Shown: positions 55,315 to 63,797, counted from the first letter of the stretch. The stretch is 64,000 nucleotides of DNA from Fictibacillus marinisediminis (GCF_023149135.1 NZ_JAIWJX010000002.1:2542001-2606000); one strand, 5' to 3'. Notes: generated from the sequence alone by a model not told the origin. Translations and numbers: made by a program.

Positions 55315-57012
55315 ATGAATCTCAACATTAACTTTAACCGGGACTGGCATGAAGACTTTGTGAAAAGAATGGAAGATGACGGACCCTGGACAAAATGGGA
55401 GTTATATAATCTTGCGCTTGAAGCGGAGAAGAACCTGTCGATTCCTGATTTTCTCGGCCTTCAGGCACCGGATCATCTTCCGCAGCTGACATTTCTCCCC
55501 CATCAGCTTGAGGTCGCAAAAACGGTCATTGAAAAAATGAACGGAAAAGCCATTCTTGCTGATGAAGTTGGTCTGGGAAAGACCATTGAAGCTGGCTTGA
55601 TTATTAAAGAATATATGATCCGGGGACTTGCTAAAAAGGTGCTCATTCTCGTACCGGCATCCCTTGTTCTTCAATGGACAGGAGAACTGAATCAAAAATT
55701 CTTCATCCCGGCAATAGCGCAAAAAAAATCTTATGTATGGGAGCAGTGTGATGTTGTCGTCTCATCGATTGATACGGCAAAAAGGCAGCCCCACCGGGAC
55801 ATTGTACTTAATCAGGATTACGACATCATTGTCATTGATGAAGCACATAAACTTAAAAACAAAAATACGAAAAACTATGAATTCGTACAGCATCTGAAGA
55901 AAAAATTCTGTCTGCTGCTTACCGCCACACCTGTACAGAACCGGGTGGAAGAGATTTTTAACTTAGTTACTTTATTGAAACCCGGACATCTTGGCAATCA
56001 GGAGAATTTTGATAAAGACTTCCGCAATGATAAACATTCACTGAAAAATGAAGAGAAGCTAAAACAGCTCGTCAATAAAGTTATGGTCAGGAACCGCAGA
56101 GAAGAGACCGGCTTAAAATGGCCAAAACGGCTGGTCAAAACGATTCCTATCACACTCTCTGAGAGTGAGAGAGACTTGTACAATAGCATCTCGGATCTTA
56201 AAGAGCAGCCAAACTTTAATAGAAGCAAGTTCTCGATTCTGACATTGCAGCGAGAGGTATGCAGTTCAAGAGAAGCCTGTTTTCTCACTTTAAAGAACAT
56301 GCTTCAGAAAGATGCCGGAAACATCGCTACTGAACAGACCATCCTCCCATTGATGAAAAAGATTGAGAACGTTTCACAGAATTCAAAAGCACTGCAGACA
56401 CTGGAACTGATTCAGTCTATTAAAGATAAAGTTATAATTTTTACGGAATATAGAGCGACACAGCTATATTTGCAATGGTTTCTTCAGCAGCATGGCATCT
56501 CCTCCGTCCCTTTTCGGGGAGGCTTTAAGCGAAGCAAAAAAGACTACATGACCCACTTGTTTAAAAACCATGCACAGGTTCTTATTGCCACTGAAGCAGG
56601 TGGCGAAGGAATCAACCTCCAATTTTGCCAGCACATCATTAACTATGATCTTCCCTGGAATCCTATGCGCATTGAACAGCGGATCGGGCGTATACACCGC
56701 ATTGGGCAAAAAGGAGACGTTCATATTTATAATTTCGCGACACAGGACACCATTGAAGAACGAATCTTAAACCTTTTGTATAATAAGATCAATTTGTTTG
56801 AAAGTGTAATAGGTGAGCTTGATGAGATCCTTGCAAAATTCGAACTGAAAAACATCGAAACTTATATCTCGGATATCATGCTGAACTCGGAAAGCGAAGG
56901 GGAAATAAAAGTAAAAATGGACAATCTTGCCGCTCTTATTAATCTAGACGGAGGCATTAAAAAGAAAGGATGGGAAGAGCATGCAGCAGCACGAGATTCA
57001 TCATTTTCTTGA
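55315..57012 (+). CDS. yqhH: SNF2-family helicase (YqhH, RapA-like)
   Basis: A 565-residue Swi2/Snf2 ATPase. Walker A is 'ILADEVGLGKTIEAGLIIKEYM', the DEAH box is 'DIIVIDEAHKLKNK', motif III is 'LLLTATPVQN'. The second RecA lobe has 'VIIFTEYRATQLYLQWFLQQHG', 'VLIATEAGGEGINLQFCQHIINYDLPWNPMRIEQRIGRIHRIGQKG'. It resembles RapA/HepA, which recycles RNA polymerase, but lacks RapA's extra domains. Role unknown. It diverges from the gcv operon; yqhG overlaps its end by 32 bases. Confidence 0.92.
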   Translation: MNLNINFNRDWHEDFVKRMEDDGPWTKWELYNLALEAEKNLSIPDFLGLQAPDHLPQLTFLPHQLEVAKTVIEKMNGKAILADEVGLGKTIEAGLIIKEYMIRGLAKKVLILVPASLVLQWTGELNQKFFIPAIAQKKSYVWEQCDVVVSSIDTAKRQPHRDIVLNQDYDIIVIDEAHKLKNKNTKNYEFVQHLKKKFCLLLTATPVQNRVEEIFNLVTLLKPGHLGNQENFDKDFRNDKHSLKNEEKLKQLVNKVMVRNRREETGLKWPKRLVKTIPITLSESERDLYNSISDLKEQPNFNRSKFSILTLQREVCSSREACFLTLKNMLQKDAGNIATEQTILPLMKKIENVSQNSKALQTLELIQSIKDKVIIFTEYRATQLYLQWFLQQHGISSVPFRGGFKRSKKDYMTHLFKNHAQVLIATEAGGEGINLQFCQHIINYDLPWNPMRIEQRIGRIHRIGQKGDVHIYNFATQDTIEERILNLLYNKINLFESVIGELDEILAKFELKNIETYISDIMLNSESEGEIKVKMDNLAALINLDGGIKKKGWEEHAAARDSSFS

Positions 57013-57778
57013 ACGTTATTTTGAATCGAACGACTGTATCGTAGAGGAAAAAAATCATAGTTACATGAAGATCCAGCTCACCGTTGAGCTGGATAAACTG
57101 CTGATGAACCGGCCCTTCTACTGGCACTATCTGGAGAAAACAGGCGGAACACCGAACCCGATGGCTCTTACTCTCGTCACAGGCCAGCAGCATCCCCCCG
57201 ACGTAAATGGGGAGTTTATTCACTTCGGTTCACCGAGGCTGCATCAGATTTTTGCCTCCACCAAAAAACTCGGTTCGTTCATCCGCATGTACGAAGCGAT
57301 CCGCCAGGACTCCGGGCAGAACATCCCCTTAAATCCATGGCTCTGTGTGAATTTAAAAACCTCCTATCAATGTGACCGTAAAAAAGATATGATCTCTTCT
57401 TACGGCATTCATTTGATTAACGGGAAAATAGAAAGCAACTTTCATGAACAGCTTCGTTCACTTCCTCTTACCCGGAAAATCCCGGATTTCTGCTATACAC
57501 TGTCTCCCTTCATCCGTCCGGTGAGCGGATTAAAACGAATCGAAGCAATCGTTGAACAGCAAATCCATGAAGATGATCACAGCTGGGCGGAGGATGCAGA
57601 AAACAGGTGGCGGGAGGATGAAGAACTATTGGATCGGTTTTATGAGGATGAAACCGAAAAGCCCGAATATTATCAGGTAGAAAAAGAGGCACTCCGTACC
57701 CAATACGAACCGAAAATTACAGTGGACATTATAAATGGCGGGCTCTTTTATTTGTCTGATACCTTTCTTTCATCATGA
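56981..57778 (+). CDS. yqhG: YqhG family protein
   Basis: A 265-residue soluble protein of unknown function. It contains 'LERYFESNDCIVEEKNHSYMKIQLTVELDKLLMNRPFYWHYLEKTGGTPNPMALTLV' and a strongly acidic C-terminal region (about 190-245). It is always paired with the helicase YqhH in Bacillus, and here the genes overlap by 32 bases, implying a shared function. The ATG at 56981 is preceded by AAAGGATGGGAAG. Confidence 0.85.
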   Translation: MQQHEIHHFLERYFESNDCIVEEKNHSYMKIQLTVELDKLLMNRPFYWHYLEKTGGTPNPMALTLVTGQQHPPDVNGEFIHFGSPRLHQIFASTKKLGSFIRMYEAIRQDSGQNIPLNPWLCVNLKTSYQCDRKKDMISSYGIHLINGKIESNFHEQLRSLPLTRKIPDFCYTLSPFIRPVSGLKRIEAIVEQQIHEDDHSWAEDAENRWREDEELLDRFYEDETEKPEYYQVEKEALRTQYEPKITVDIINGGLFYLSDTFLSS

Positions 57779-57792
57779 ACACCAGAATAGTG

Positions 57793-57819
57793 CAAAAAAA
57801 AGGGGCTATCTTTAGCCCC
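57793..57819 (-). terminator. Terminator of moaA
   Basis: GGGGCTA-AAGA-TAGCCCC followed by eight T on the minus strand; it overlaps the last codons of moaA and may also stop + strand reading. Confidence 0.85.
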
Positions 57820-58828
57820 CGATATATGACATTTCAATTTTTTCCTTCTTGCCTGCTCCATCTCTTCTCTCATCGGAATAGCGGTCGCCCCGGTTCTTCC
57901 AAAGATTTGTGATCATGTTATCCAGGTCATCTTTTGTTGCGCCTTCACGCAGTGGTGTCTTAAAATCCATTCCCTTCGAAGCAAAGAGACAAGTGAACAC
58001 CTTTCCATCTGCAGAAAGCCTTGCCCGTGTACAGGATGAACAGAAAGAATCACTGATGGAAGAGATGATGCCAATCTCATTTTCCCCATCAGCATATTGA
58101 TAGCGGGAAGCTACCTCCCCGTAATAATTTTCAGCAGCCGGGAGAAGAGGAAGTTCTGTTTGAATGGCTTTAAGAATTTCTTCCTTTGTAACCACTTCCT
58201 TCATGTTCCAGCCGTTCGTTGTGCCGACATCCATAAATTCAATGAATCGCAGGATGTAGGGGGTTTTTTTAAAATAGGCTGCCATCGGCAAAATTTCCTG
58301 ATCGTTTACCCCTTTGCGGACCATCATGTTGACTTTGACTTTAAGTCCGGCTTCGTGTGCTGCCTTCATCCCTTCTAAAACAGGATCGATACCCAGCCCT
58401 CTTCCGTTGATTCTGCCAAAGAGTTCGGAATCCAGAGAATCAAGGCTTACAGTAACCCGTTCCATTCCTGCCTTCTTTAAATCATGAGCGACACGGGGCA
58501 GAAGCACGCCATTGGTCGTCAGAGCAAGGTCCTTCAGACCGTGCAGCTGATTCAACCGGCCGATCAGTTCGGGGAGGTTCTTCCTCATAAGAGGCTCACC
58601 GCCCGTTATTCTCAGCTTCGTCACACCCAAGGAGATGAAGCGCTCGGCAATCGTTACGATCTCATCGAAGCTCAGCAGCTCCGTTTTTTCTAAGAATGGA
58701 TAGTCCCCGTCAAAGATTTCTTTCGGCATACAATAGGTGCAGCGAAAATTGCATTGATCAGTGACTGAGATCCGCAAATCTTTAAGCGGTCTTTTCAGCC
58801 GATCGTAAATCCCATTTTCTATAGCCAT
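57812..58828 (-). CDS. moaA: GTP 3',8-cyclase MoaA (molybdenum cofactor synthesis)
   Basis: A 338-residue radical-SAM enzyme that, with MoaC, converts GTP to cyclic pyranopterin. The SAM cluster motif is 'CNFRCTYCMPKE'. 'LRITGGEPLMRKNLPELI' follows. The second cluster is bound by 'SFCSSCTRARLSADGKVFTCLF'. The essential C-terminal Gly-Gly is present ('MSYIGG'). It is a lone moa gene between yqhG and yqzE; other cofactor genes must be elsewhere. It has its own terminator and a palindromic operator overlapping its promoter. Confidence 0.95.
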   Translation of the reverse strand: MAIENGIYDRLKRPLKDLRISVTDQCNFRCTYCMPKEIFDGDYPFLEKTELLSFDEIVTIAERFISLGVTKLRITGGEPLMRKNLPELIGRLNQLHGLKDLALTTNGVLLPRVAHDLKKAGMERVTVSLDSLDSELFGRINGRGLGIDPVLEGMKAAHEAGLKVKVNMMVRKGVNDQEILPMAAYFKKTPYILRFIEFMDVGTTNGWNMKEVVTKEEILKAIQTELPLLPAAENYYGEVASRYQYADGENEIGIISSISDSFCSSCTRARLSADGKVFTCLFASKGMDFKTPLREGATKDDLDNMITNLWKNRGDRYSDERRDGAGKKEKIEMSYIGG

Positions 58829-58851
58829 CTATACCACACTTCTTCGTTTAA

Positions 58852-58872
58852 ATGATAATTCAACATTATCAT
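58852..58872. promoter_or_regulatory. Palindromic operator upstream of moaA
   Basis: A perfect inverted repeat ATGATAAT-TCAAC-ATTATCAT, 24 bases upstream of the moaA start. The half-sites equal those of the Fur box (TGATAAT/ATTATCA), but the spacer is five bases instead of one. A third half-site, ATGATAA, lies at 58892-58898. On the minus strand a -10-like TATGAT lies at its upstream edge (58868-58873). The regulator is not known. Confidence 0.5.
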
Positions 58873-58913
58873 ACTTCCAGTAGATTGAAAAATGATAAGA
58901 ACAAAAGGGAACA

Positions 58914-59090
58914 TCATTTCCGGCGCTTCTTAAACATCAATCCCAGAGAAAAAGGGACCATGCCAAAAAGCGAAACGAGCACAGGCTGTTTTCGTTCCGC
59001 TTTTTGCTGTTTTAACATTTGTTTTTCCTCTGGAGACCTGCTCATTCTCTTAACGATCGCTTCAATGACAAACTTAAAATAGGTATTCAT
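58914..59090 (-). CDS. yqzE: YqzE family small protein
   Basis: A 58-residue protein with a charged, helical first half ('FVIEAIVKRMSRSPEEKQMLKQQKAERKQ') and a short hydrophobic segment near the C-terminus ('SLFGMVPFSLGLMF'), ending KKRRK. It matches B. subtilis YqzE in size, the FGMVP motif and its place downstream of comG. Function is unknown. AAGGTG precedes the ATG. It lies 17 bases after aroK. Confidence 0.8.
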   Translation of the reverse strand: MNTYFKFVIEAIVKRMSRSPEEKQMLKQQKAERKQPVLVSLFGMVPFSLGLMFKKRRK

Positions 59091-59107
59091 AAGATGACAT
59101 CACCTTT

Positions 59108-59635
59108 TTATTGTTTGTCACCAGTTTGCCCGAAATCGGAACGCGCTAACCTTGCTGCAATTTCTTCGACCGTTTCTTCTGGCTCATATCCCCCGGTCTC
59201 GAGCACCCAATGGCAATCCCGGTAAAGAGGAAGCCTCCTGTCGTACAGCTTCTCCATCTCTATCTTTTTTTCATGATTGAACAATGGCCGGCTTCGGTCT
59301 TCTTTCAGTCTCTCAAAAATAGTATCGAGCGGGCAGCTTAGAAAAATAACAAACCCGTTTTCCAGCATGTATTTCCGGTTTTCTGCTGAAACGGCCATTC
59401 CTCCGCCCGTCGTAATGATCGCATCCTGCTGAGGAAGTTCAGGAAGGATAGAAGCTTCATAGCCTCTGAACACTTCTTCTCCATGCAATGCAAAGATTTC
59501 TGCCACTTTTTGATCGTATTTTTCTTCAATGTAGTGATCGGTATCAACGACCGGCCAGTCTAATCTCTTGCCGAGCAGCGAACCGATCGTGGTTTTGCCG
59601 GATCCCATGAATCCTGTTAAAAAAATCGGTTTCAA
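59108..59635 (-). CDS. aroK: Shikimate kinase
   Basis: A 175-residue P-loop kinase that phosphorylates shikimate. Walker A is 'TGFMGSGKTTIGSLLGKRL', the shikimate-binding D and R are in 'VVDTDHYIE' and 'EVFRGYEAS', 'ITTGGGMAV' is the Gly-rich site, and the lid 'RLKEDRSRPLF' closes over ATP. The start is a TTG (59635) six bases after GGAGGG; it overlaps the comGG stop codon in TTGA. The gene therefore sits at the 3' end of the comG operon and may be translated with it. Confidence 0.92.
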   Translation of the reverse strand: MKPIFLTGFMGSGKTTIGSLLGKRLDWPVVDTDHYIEEKYDQKVAEIFALHGEEVFRGYEASILPELPQQDAIITTGGGMAVSAENRKYMLENGFVIFLSCPLDTIFERLKEDRSRPLFNHEKKIEMEKLYDRRLPLYRDCHWVLETGGYEPEETVEEIAARLARSDFGQTGDKQ

Positions 59636-60006
59636 CTTGCACCCTCCACCCACTTCGTAATGCTTTTAGTCTCGCTATTATAATATATAACCACGCTTTT
59701 TGTCTGATGGTTTCGCAAACTTGCCGATATTTTTATTTCCATTGCAGGAGGCTGCCCTGTGGACACCACGCAATCCACCACTCCTTGGTCGAACGCGATC
59801 CGGCCGGCTGGATCCTTATTTTTCTTTATGCTGTTAATCGCATCCCGGCTGGACTTCTCGATCATTGCATCCAGCTGCAGCCTTTCCCTCTGTGCGTCAA
59901 TGAACTGTTTCTCACCGATAAAAATGAGAAGCTGATGTGCTGCCAGCATCGAGAGGATAAGACAAAAAACGAGAACAGTGGGGAAAATATATCCGCGGCT
60001 ATTCAT
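59632..60006 (-). CDS. comGG: Competence protein ComGG
   Basis: A 124-residue pseudopilin-like protein. An N-terminal helix ('YIFPTVLVFCLILSMLAAHQLLIFIGEKQF') follows a short basic start; the remainder is a small soluble domain. Identity comes mainly from its position as the seventh comG gene. In B. subtilis ComGG is a minor component of the transformation pseudopilus. It overlaps comGF by four bases. Confidence 0.85.
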   Translation of the reverse strand: MNSRGYIFPTVLVFCLILSMLAAHQLLIFIGEKQFIDAQRERLQLDAMIEKSSRDAINSIKKNKDPAGRIAFDQGVVDCVVSTGQPPAMEIKISASLRNHQTKSVVIYYNSETKSITKWVEGAS

Positions 60007-60443
60007 GAAGGATTCACCAGAACATTTTCTGCCTGTCTGGCAAACACGCGTTTATAGACATGGGAGGCTGTGTCAGTGATGGATACCGTAACCAGCTGGC
60101 CAGTTACCGAAGGGCGAAACCGCTTTACAGAAAACAGCCAGATTTCATATCCTTGTCCATTGATCTGCTTTCGTATCCGGTTTTGATAGAAGGAATAGGT
60201 TACGGACTGTCCAGAAGAAGTGGTTAAGGTCAGTTTCTCTTCGCTTACTTCCGCATTAACCGCTTCCCTTATGGCCTGACCGATCGCTGAATAAAACGAT
60301 TCCAATTCTTCCATTGAGACACCGCTTTGCACAGGAGGCGAAAGTACTTTTATGAGCAGCGGTGCAAAGCCCGCCAGCACGATAAAGATGGACAGCGCCA
60401 CCATTGCTTCAACGAGCGTAAACCCTTTTTGGCTAACCTTCAT
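60003..60443 (-). CDS. comGF: Competence protein ComGF
   Basis: A 146-residue minor pseudopilin with a prepilin-type start ('KGFTLVEAMVALSIFIVLAGFAPLLIKVL') and the ComGF-type C-terminal domain ('SFYQNRIRKQINGQGYEIWLFSVKRFRPS'). Cleavage by ComC is expected between G and F. It overlaps comGE and comGG by four bases each. Confidence 0.9.
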   Translation of the reverse strand: MKVSQKGFTLVEAMVALSIFIVLAGFAPLLIKVLSPPVQSGVSMEELESFYSAIGQAIREAVNAEVSEEKLTLTTSSGQSVTYSFYQNRIRKQINGQGYEIWLFSVKRFRPSVTGQLVTVSITDTASHVYKRVFARQAENVLVNPS

Positions 60444-60757
60444 TGTTTAACAACATCACATTCACGATAGGCTCTTCCATTCTTCCCCGTAAATTCAATG
60501 CAGATCCTCCCTTCTTTCCTCTTCCATTGAAAGTCTGCCGTACGTCCACGGATTATGGACGTCCCCCCTTCATCACCATTTCCGGATTCAATCATTTTGT
60601 TGGATAAAAGCTCTAAAGCCTCTCTGTCTTGCTTAAGAGTGAAGCGTTCTGTATAAAGGGTATGCAAGACCGGGCTAACTCCGCTAATTACGATCGACAA
60701 GACACTTAAGGCGAGAAGTGCTTCAAGCAAATAGTAACCATTAGAATCTTTCAGCAT
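60440..60757 (-). CDS. comGE: Competence protein ComGE
   Basis: A 105-residue minor pseudopilin with N-terminal 'NGYYLLEALLALSVLSIVISGVSPVL'; the prepilin motif is degenerate (GYYLLE), as is usual for ComGE. The start is the ATG at 60757, downstream of AAAGGCAGG; the longer frame begins 16 codons earlier inside comGD. Called from synteny and the N-terminal helix. Confidence 0.82.
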   Translation of the reverse strand: MLKDSNGYYLLEALLALSVLSIVISGVSPVLHTLYTERFTLKQDREALELLSNKMIESGNGDEGGTSIIRGRTADFQWKRKEGRICIEFTGKNGRAYRECDVVKQ

Positions 60758-61187
60758 AGAACCTGCCTTTTCCCAACAGAAATACCACCTTATATCTGCC
60801 AGCATCTGTTTTGATAATCATCGTTCCTGAAGTACTGATGTTTCCTATTTTATTGTACGTAATCTTCAAGGACATCGTTGCAGATTCAAATTGAATCTGC
60901 TTTGGGAATTTAACATTCTTATACACTTCGTTCATGCCGGTGGTAATGATATACCGGTTCTCACCCGGGAAAATATGCAAATGAACTAGCTTTTGCTCGT
61001 TTATCGCTGTTCGCTGTGTAAAATACAAGTCACGCTTGAATTGCTCGAGAAAAAAATGCACTTCCCTTCCTTTGTAGTATTTCTGCAGTGAGGCGCAGGC
61101 AACACTCAACAGGATACTCCCAATCGAAAGAACGATGATCAGCTCCAGCAAGGTATAGCCGTTGATCCGTTCAATCTGCCGCTTCAA
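60741..61187 (-). CDS. comGD: Competence protein ComGD
   Basis: A 148-residue minor pseudopilin. The prepilin motif is 'NGYTLLELIIVLSIGSILLSVA'. The rest is a beta-rich GspH-like domain ('FFLEQFKRDLYFTQRTAINEQKLVHLHIF'). It overlaps comGC by 17 bases and comGE by 17 bases. Confidence 0.9.
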   Translation of the reverse strand: MKRQIERINGYTLLELIIVLSIGSILLSVACASLQKYYKGREVHFFLEQFKRDLYFTQRTAINEQKLVHLHIFPGENRYIITTGMNEVYKNVKFPKQIQFESATMSLKITYNKIGNISTSGTMIIKTDAGRYKVVFLLGKGRFYAERF

Positions 61188-61476
61188 CGACCGTTCCGCC
61201 TTTTAATTCCAGCACGTTTCCGTTCGGACATTTGACCGTATCCACATAGCCTTCCGCCACCAACGTATCTAAATCCGTCAGTTTTTCTTCTTTATCCGCT
61301 TCATATGCGCCTACTTGGCCCTGAACCAGATCCAGTGTTGCCTTGCATCCGAGATTTTTAGCGACGCCAAGGTTTTTTGCCATGCTCGGCAGCGCTATTA
61401 AAAGCAATACAGAAATGATGAGGAGAACTATCATCATTTCGATCAGCGTGAAACCTTTTTCGTTCATATCTTTCAT
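61171..61476 (-). CDS. comGC: Competence major pseudopilin ComGC
   Basis: A 101-residue pilin with the classical leader 'KGFTLIEMMIVLLIISVLLLIALPS', cleaved after the G by prepilin peptidase ComC. Two cysteines, in 'NLGCKATLD' and 'VKCPNGNV', can form the intramolecular disulfide known for ComGC. It builds the pseudopilus that pulls DNA through the wall. GGAGAG is five bases before the ATG at 61476; a second ATG three codons later is possible. Confidence 0.93.
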   Translation of the reverse strand: MKDMNEKGFTLIEMMIVLLIISVLLLIALPSMAKNLGVAKNLGCKATLDLVQGQVGAYEADKEEKLTDLDTLVAEGYVDTVKCPNGNVLELKGGTVVEAAD

Positions 61477-61491
61477 CCTAACTCTCCTTAA

Positions 61492-62529
61492 TTATTGAAT
61501 GGAATCCATCATTTTAAACATAGGCAAAAGCATCGAAACAAACATGACAAGAATCATGACCCCTATGAATAGAAACAGTACCGGCTGAACTACAACGATG
61601 TACTTTGCCATTTTTTCTTCTGCATAAGCGAGCAGTATTTCACTGTAAGCAATCAATTCTTTACCGAGCATTCCGCAGGATTGTCCATGAACAATAATCA
61701 TGGACAGCTCAGGAACAAAGTAGCGCTTTTGAGCAACGATATCTTCAAATCTCAGCCCGTTCACGAGCTCTTGTTTCATCAAGGCAGCCTCTGTTCGAAA
61801 AAATCGCATGTATTGATTTTGTTCGAGGATCTTTAACGCCTCATTGATCGCCAATCCTCCTTTTAGCAGGCTGCCCAGCTGAATAGAAAATTGATGGGTG
61901 ATAAGGACAGGAAGTGTCCTTTTTACAATGGGGATTCTTAAGAGCAGCGAGATGCGTTTGGAAGGAGAAATTTTTTTCATGACAGCGATATACGCTGCAG
62001 CAGCCGTGACAGTAAACGCAGCAAACAGAAAAAAGAGGAAAGGAACTTTCTTAATTATGGAAATCATTACGATTGTAAAATAAGGGAAATTGATGTCTAA
62101 AGAGGAGTACAAAGATAAAAAGTGGGGGATCAGCAAGCGAAACATGATGAAGCATATCGACAAAACGACAGCAAATAAGAATATCGGGTACCTTGCCGCT
62201 TTAATGAATCGTTCTTTGATTTCTTCCCTCTTCTGCAGCATTTTGGCACCTTCCATAACACTGAAGCGCAAATCACCATGTTTTTCGGACAACTCAAGAA
62301 AGCCGAGCACATCGCTTGAAAATCTCTCTCGTGCCAATGCTTCATGAAGGGAATATCCTCTTTTCAGGCAATCGTACACCCGGTAAAGACCGTCTTGCAT
62401 CCAGCGGTTCTGATGCAGCTTAAGTATTGCTATCGCTTTTGGGAGTGTGTAGCCCTGTTCCAGCAGCCTGCCAAGGCGCATCAAAAAATCTCCCTGCTGT
62501 TTGTTCGACCAGCTCCTTCCCTTTTTCAC
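61492..62529 (-). CDS. comGB: Competence membrane platform protein ComGB
   Basis: A 345-residue GspF/PilC-type inner-membrane protein. Two repeated domains contain 'FLMRLGRLLEQGYTLPKAIAIL' and 'FSIQLGSLLKGGLAINEALKIL', with membrane helices at about 120-145, 165-190 and 315-340. It anchors pseudopilus assembly and works with ComGA. The GTG at 62529 is chosen: it overlaps the comGA stop in GTGA and has GGGGGTGG upstream. A start six codons earlier is less likely. Confidence 0.9.
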   Translation of the reverse strand: MKKGRSWSNKQQGDFLMRLGRLLEQGYTLPKAIAILKLHQNRWMQDGLYRVYDCLKRGYSLHEALARERFSSDVLGFLELSEKHGDLRFSVMEGAKMLQKREEIKERFIKAARYPIFLFAVVLSICFIMFRLLIPHFLSLYSSLDINFPYFTIVMISIIKKVPFLFFLFAAFTVTAAAAYIAVMKKISPSKRISLLLRIPIVKRTLPVLITHQFSIQLGSLLKGGLAINEALKILEQNQYMRFFRTEAALMKQELVNGLRFEDIVAQKRYFVPELSMIIVHGQSCGMLGKELIAYSEILLAYAEEKMAKYIVVVQPVLFLFIGVMILVMFVSMLLPMFKMMDSIQ

Positions 62530-63590
62530 TGCCTGTCCACCCCCCATCTCTCAAGGCTATGCGCAGGCAGAAATCCTAAAGCAATCCCTTGTTTTATAAA
62601 ATGATTCAATGTTCTAGCACCATCCGGCCGATCCGTGTTGCCCCGGATCCACTCTATACCTTTTTCCAGCCCGGATCCTGACAGCAGTTCAAATAAACCC
62701 ATTCTTTTATTTTTTCTTCTCATAAAACAATTAGTGTCGCACACTTCACCGCAATAGGGGCAGCGCAGCGAAATCAACCGCTGAGCAACAATGCCGAGCA
62801 GTGTTTGTTCAAGTTCCTGAACGGTCAAACCAAATTCGATCAACCGGAATAAGCAGCCTAATGCGTCTTCTGCATGGACTGTTGAAAGCACTAAATGCCC
62901 CGTCATTCCGGCCCGGATCACGAGCTTGGCTGTAGCTTCATCCCTGATCTCACCGATCATGATAACATCGGGATCATGGCGAAGGAGTGATTTAAAGCCT
63001 TCCCCATACGTAATTCCTGCTTTTTCATTCACTTCCATCTGCAAAAACAGATCGACTTTCTTTTCCACGGGATCTTCGAGTGTTAAGATGTGGCGGGTAT
63101 ACAAGGATTGGATATGCTGAAGAAGAGAATACATGATGGTCGTTTTTCCTGAACCGGTCGGTCCTGAGAAGAGAATAAGGCCGCTGGCACGCCGCAATAG
63201 GAGGGAAAGTCCTTCGAGTGAGTGCGGAAACAGGGCTAAGGATTGAAATTCTGTAGGATGAGTCTGGGGAAGCAAGCGGATGACGAGGCTTTCATGAAAG
63301 GCAGTAGGCAGTGTGGAAAGCCTGAGATGAAGGAGATGGTCTTTGATGGTAACATCCATCGAACCGTCCTGAGGCCTTCGGCGTTCACCGATGTCCATAC
63401 CAGCCTTAAATTTGAAATGGGAAACAAGTCTTTCAAAAAATCCATAGGCTAATTCTTCTACCTGATGAAGCTGGCCATCGATCCTGAACTGGATCAGGCC
63501 TTTTTCCCTCATGGGGACAAAATGAATATCTGACGCATTGGTTCTTTCTGCGAGTTGAAGCAGTTCATCACTTTTCTTTTCAATTGGCAA
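62526..63590 (-). CDS. comGA: Competence assembly ATPase ComGA
   Basis: A 354-residue traffic ATPase of the GspE/PilB/VirB11 family. Walker A is 'FSGPTGSGKTTIMYSLL', the Asp box is 'ILTLEDPVE', Walker B is 'LLRHDPDVIMIGEIRDEATAKLVIRAGMTGHLVLSTVHA'. A zinc motif is present in 'CPYCGEVCDTNC'. It powers the pseudopilus and blocks growth in competent cells. The start codon is TTG (63590), preceded by AAGGTGAT; it aligns with the family N-terminus. It is the first gene of the comG operon. Confidence 0.93.
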   Translation of the reverse strand: MPIEKKSDELLQLAERTNASDIHFVPMREKGLIQFRIDGQLHQVEELAYGFFERLVSHFKFKAGMDIGERRRPQDGSMDVTIKDHLLHLRLSTLPTAFHESLVIRLLPQTHPTEFQSLALFPHSLEGLSLLLRRASGLILFSGPTGSGKTTIMYSLLQHIQSLYTRHILTLEDPVEKKVDLFLQMEVNEKAGITYGEGFKSLLRHDPDVIMIGEIRDEATAKLVIRAGMTGHLVLSTVHAEDALGCLFRLIEFGLTVQELEQTLLGIVAQRLISLRCPYCGEVCDTNCFMRRKNKRMGLFELLSGSGLEKGIEWIRGNTDRPDGARTLNHFIKQGIALGFLPAHSLERWGVDRQ

Positions 63591-63682
63591 CGCGTTATCA
63601 CCTTCTTTCTTAACTTAAAGGTAACTTTACGACATAATCTGCTAAATCCCTTCAAAAAGTTCACACTTTCTTGCATAAAATT

Positions 63683-63689
63683 TTCGACA
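63683..63689 (-). promoter_or_regulatory. Spo0A-box-like site upstream of comGA
   Basis: TTCGACA here is TGTCGAA on the minus strand, inside the comGA upstream region (63591-63713), within a 12-base string TTTTCGACACTA also present upstream of spo0A. No clear pair of ComK AT-boxes was found. Seven-base matches are common by chance, so this is only suggestive. Confidence 0.3.
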
Positions 63690-63713
63690 CTACCCATACT
63701 AAAATTATTCCGA

Positions 63714-63788
63714 TGGGCTATAGCCAAGTGGTAAGGCAACGGACTTTGACTCCGTCACTCGTTGGTTCGAATCCAGCTAGCCCAGCCA
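63714..63788 (+). tRNA. tRNA-Gln (anticodon UUG)
   Basis: A 75-nt cloverleaf. The acceptor TGGGCTA pairs with TAGCCCA, followed by G and an encoded CCA. The D arm contains AGTGGTAAGGCA. The anticodon stem ACGGA/TCCGT carries loop CTTTGAC with anticodon TTG. The T arm is GTTGG-TTCGAAT-CCAGC. Confidence 0.96.
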
Positions 63789-63797
63789 TCTTTTACG

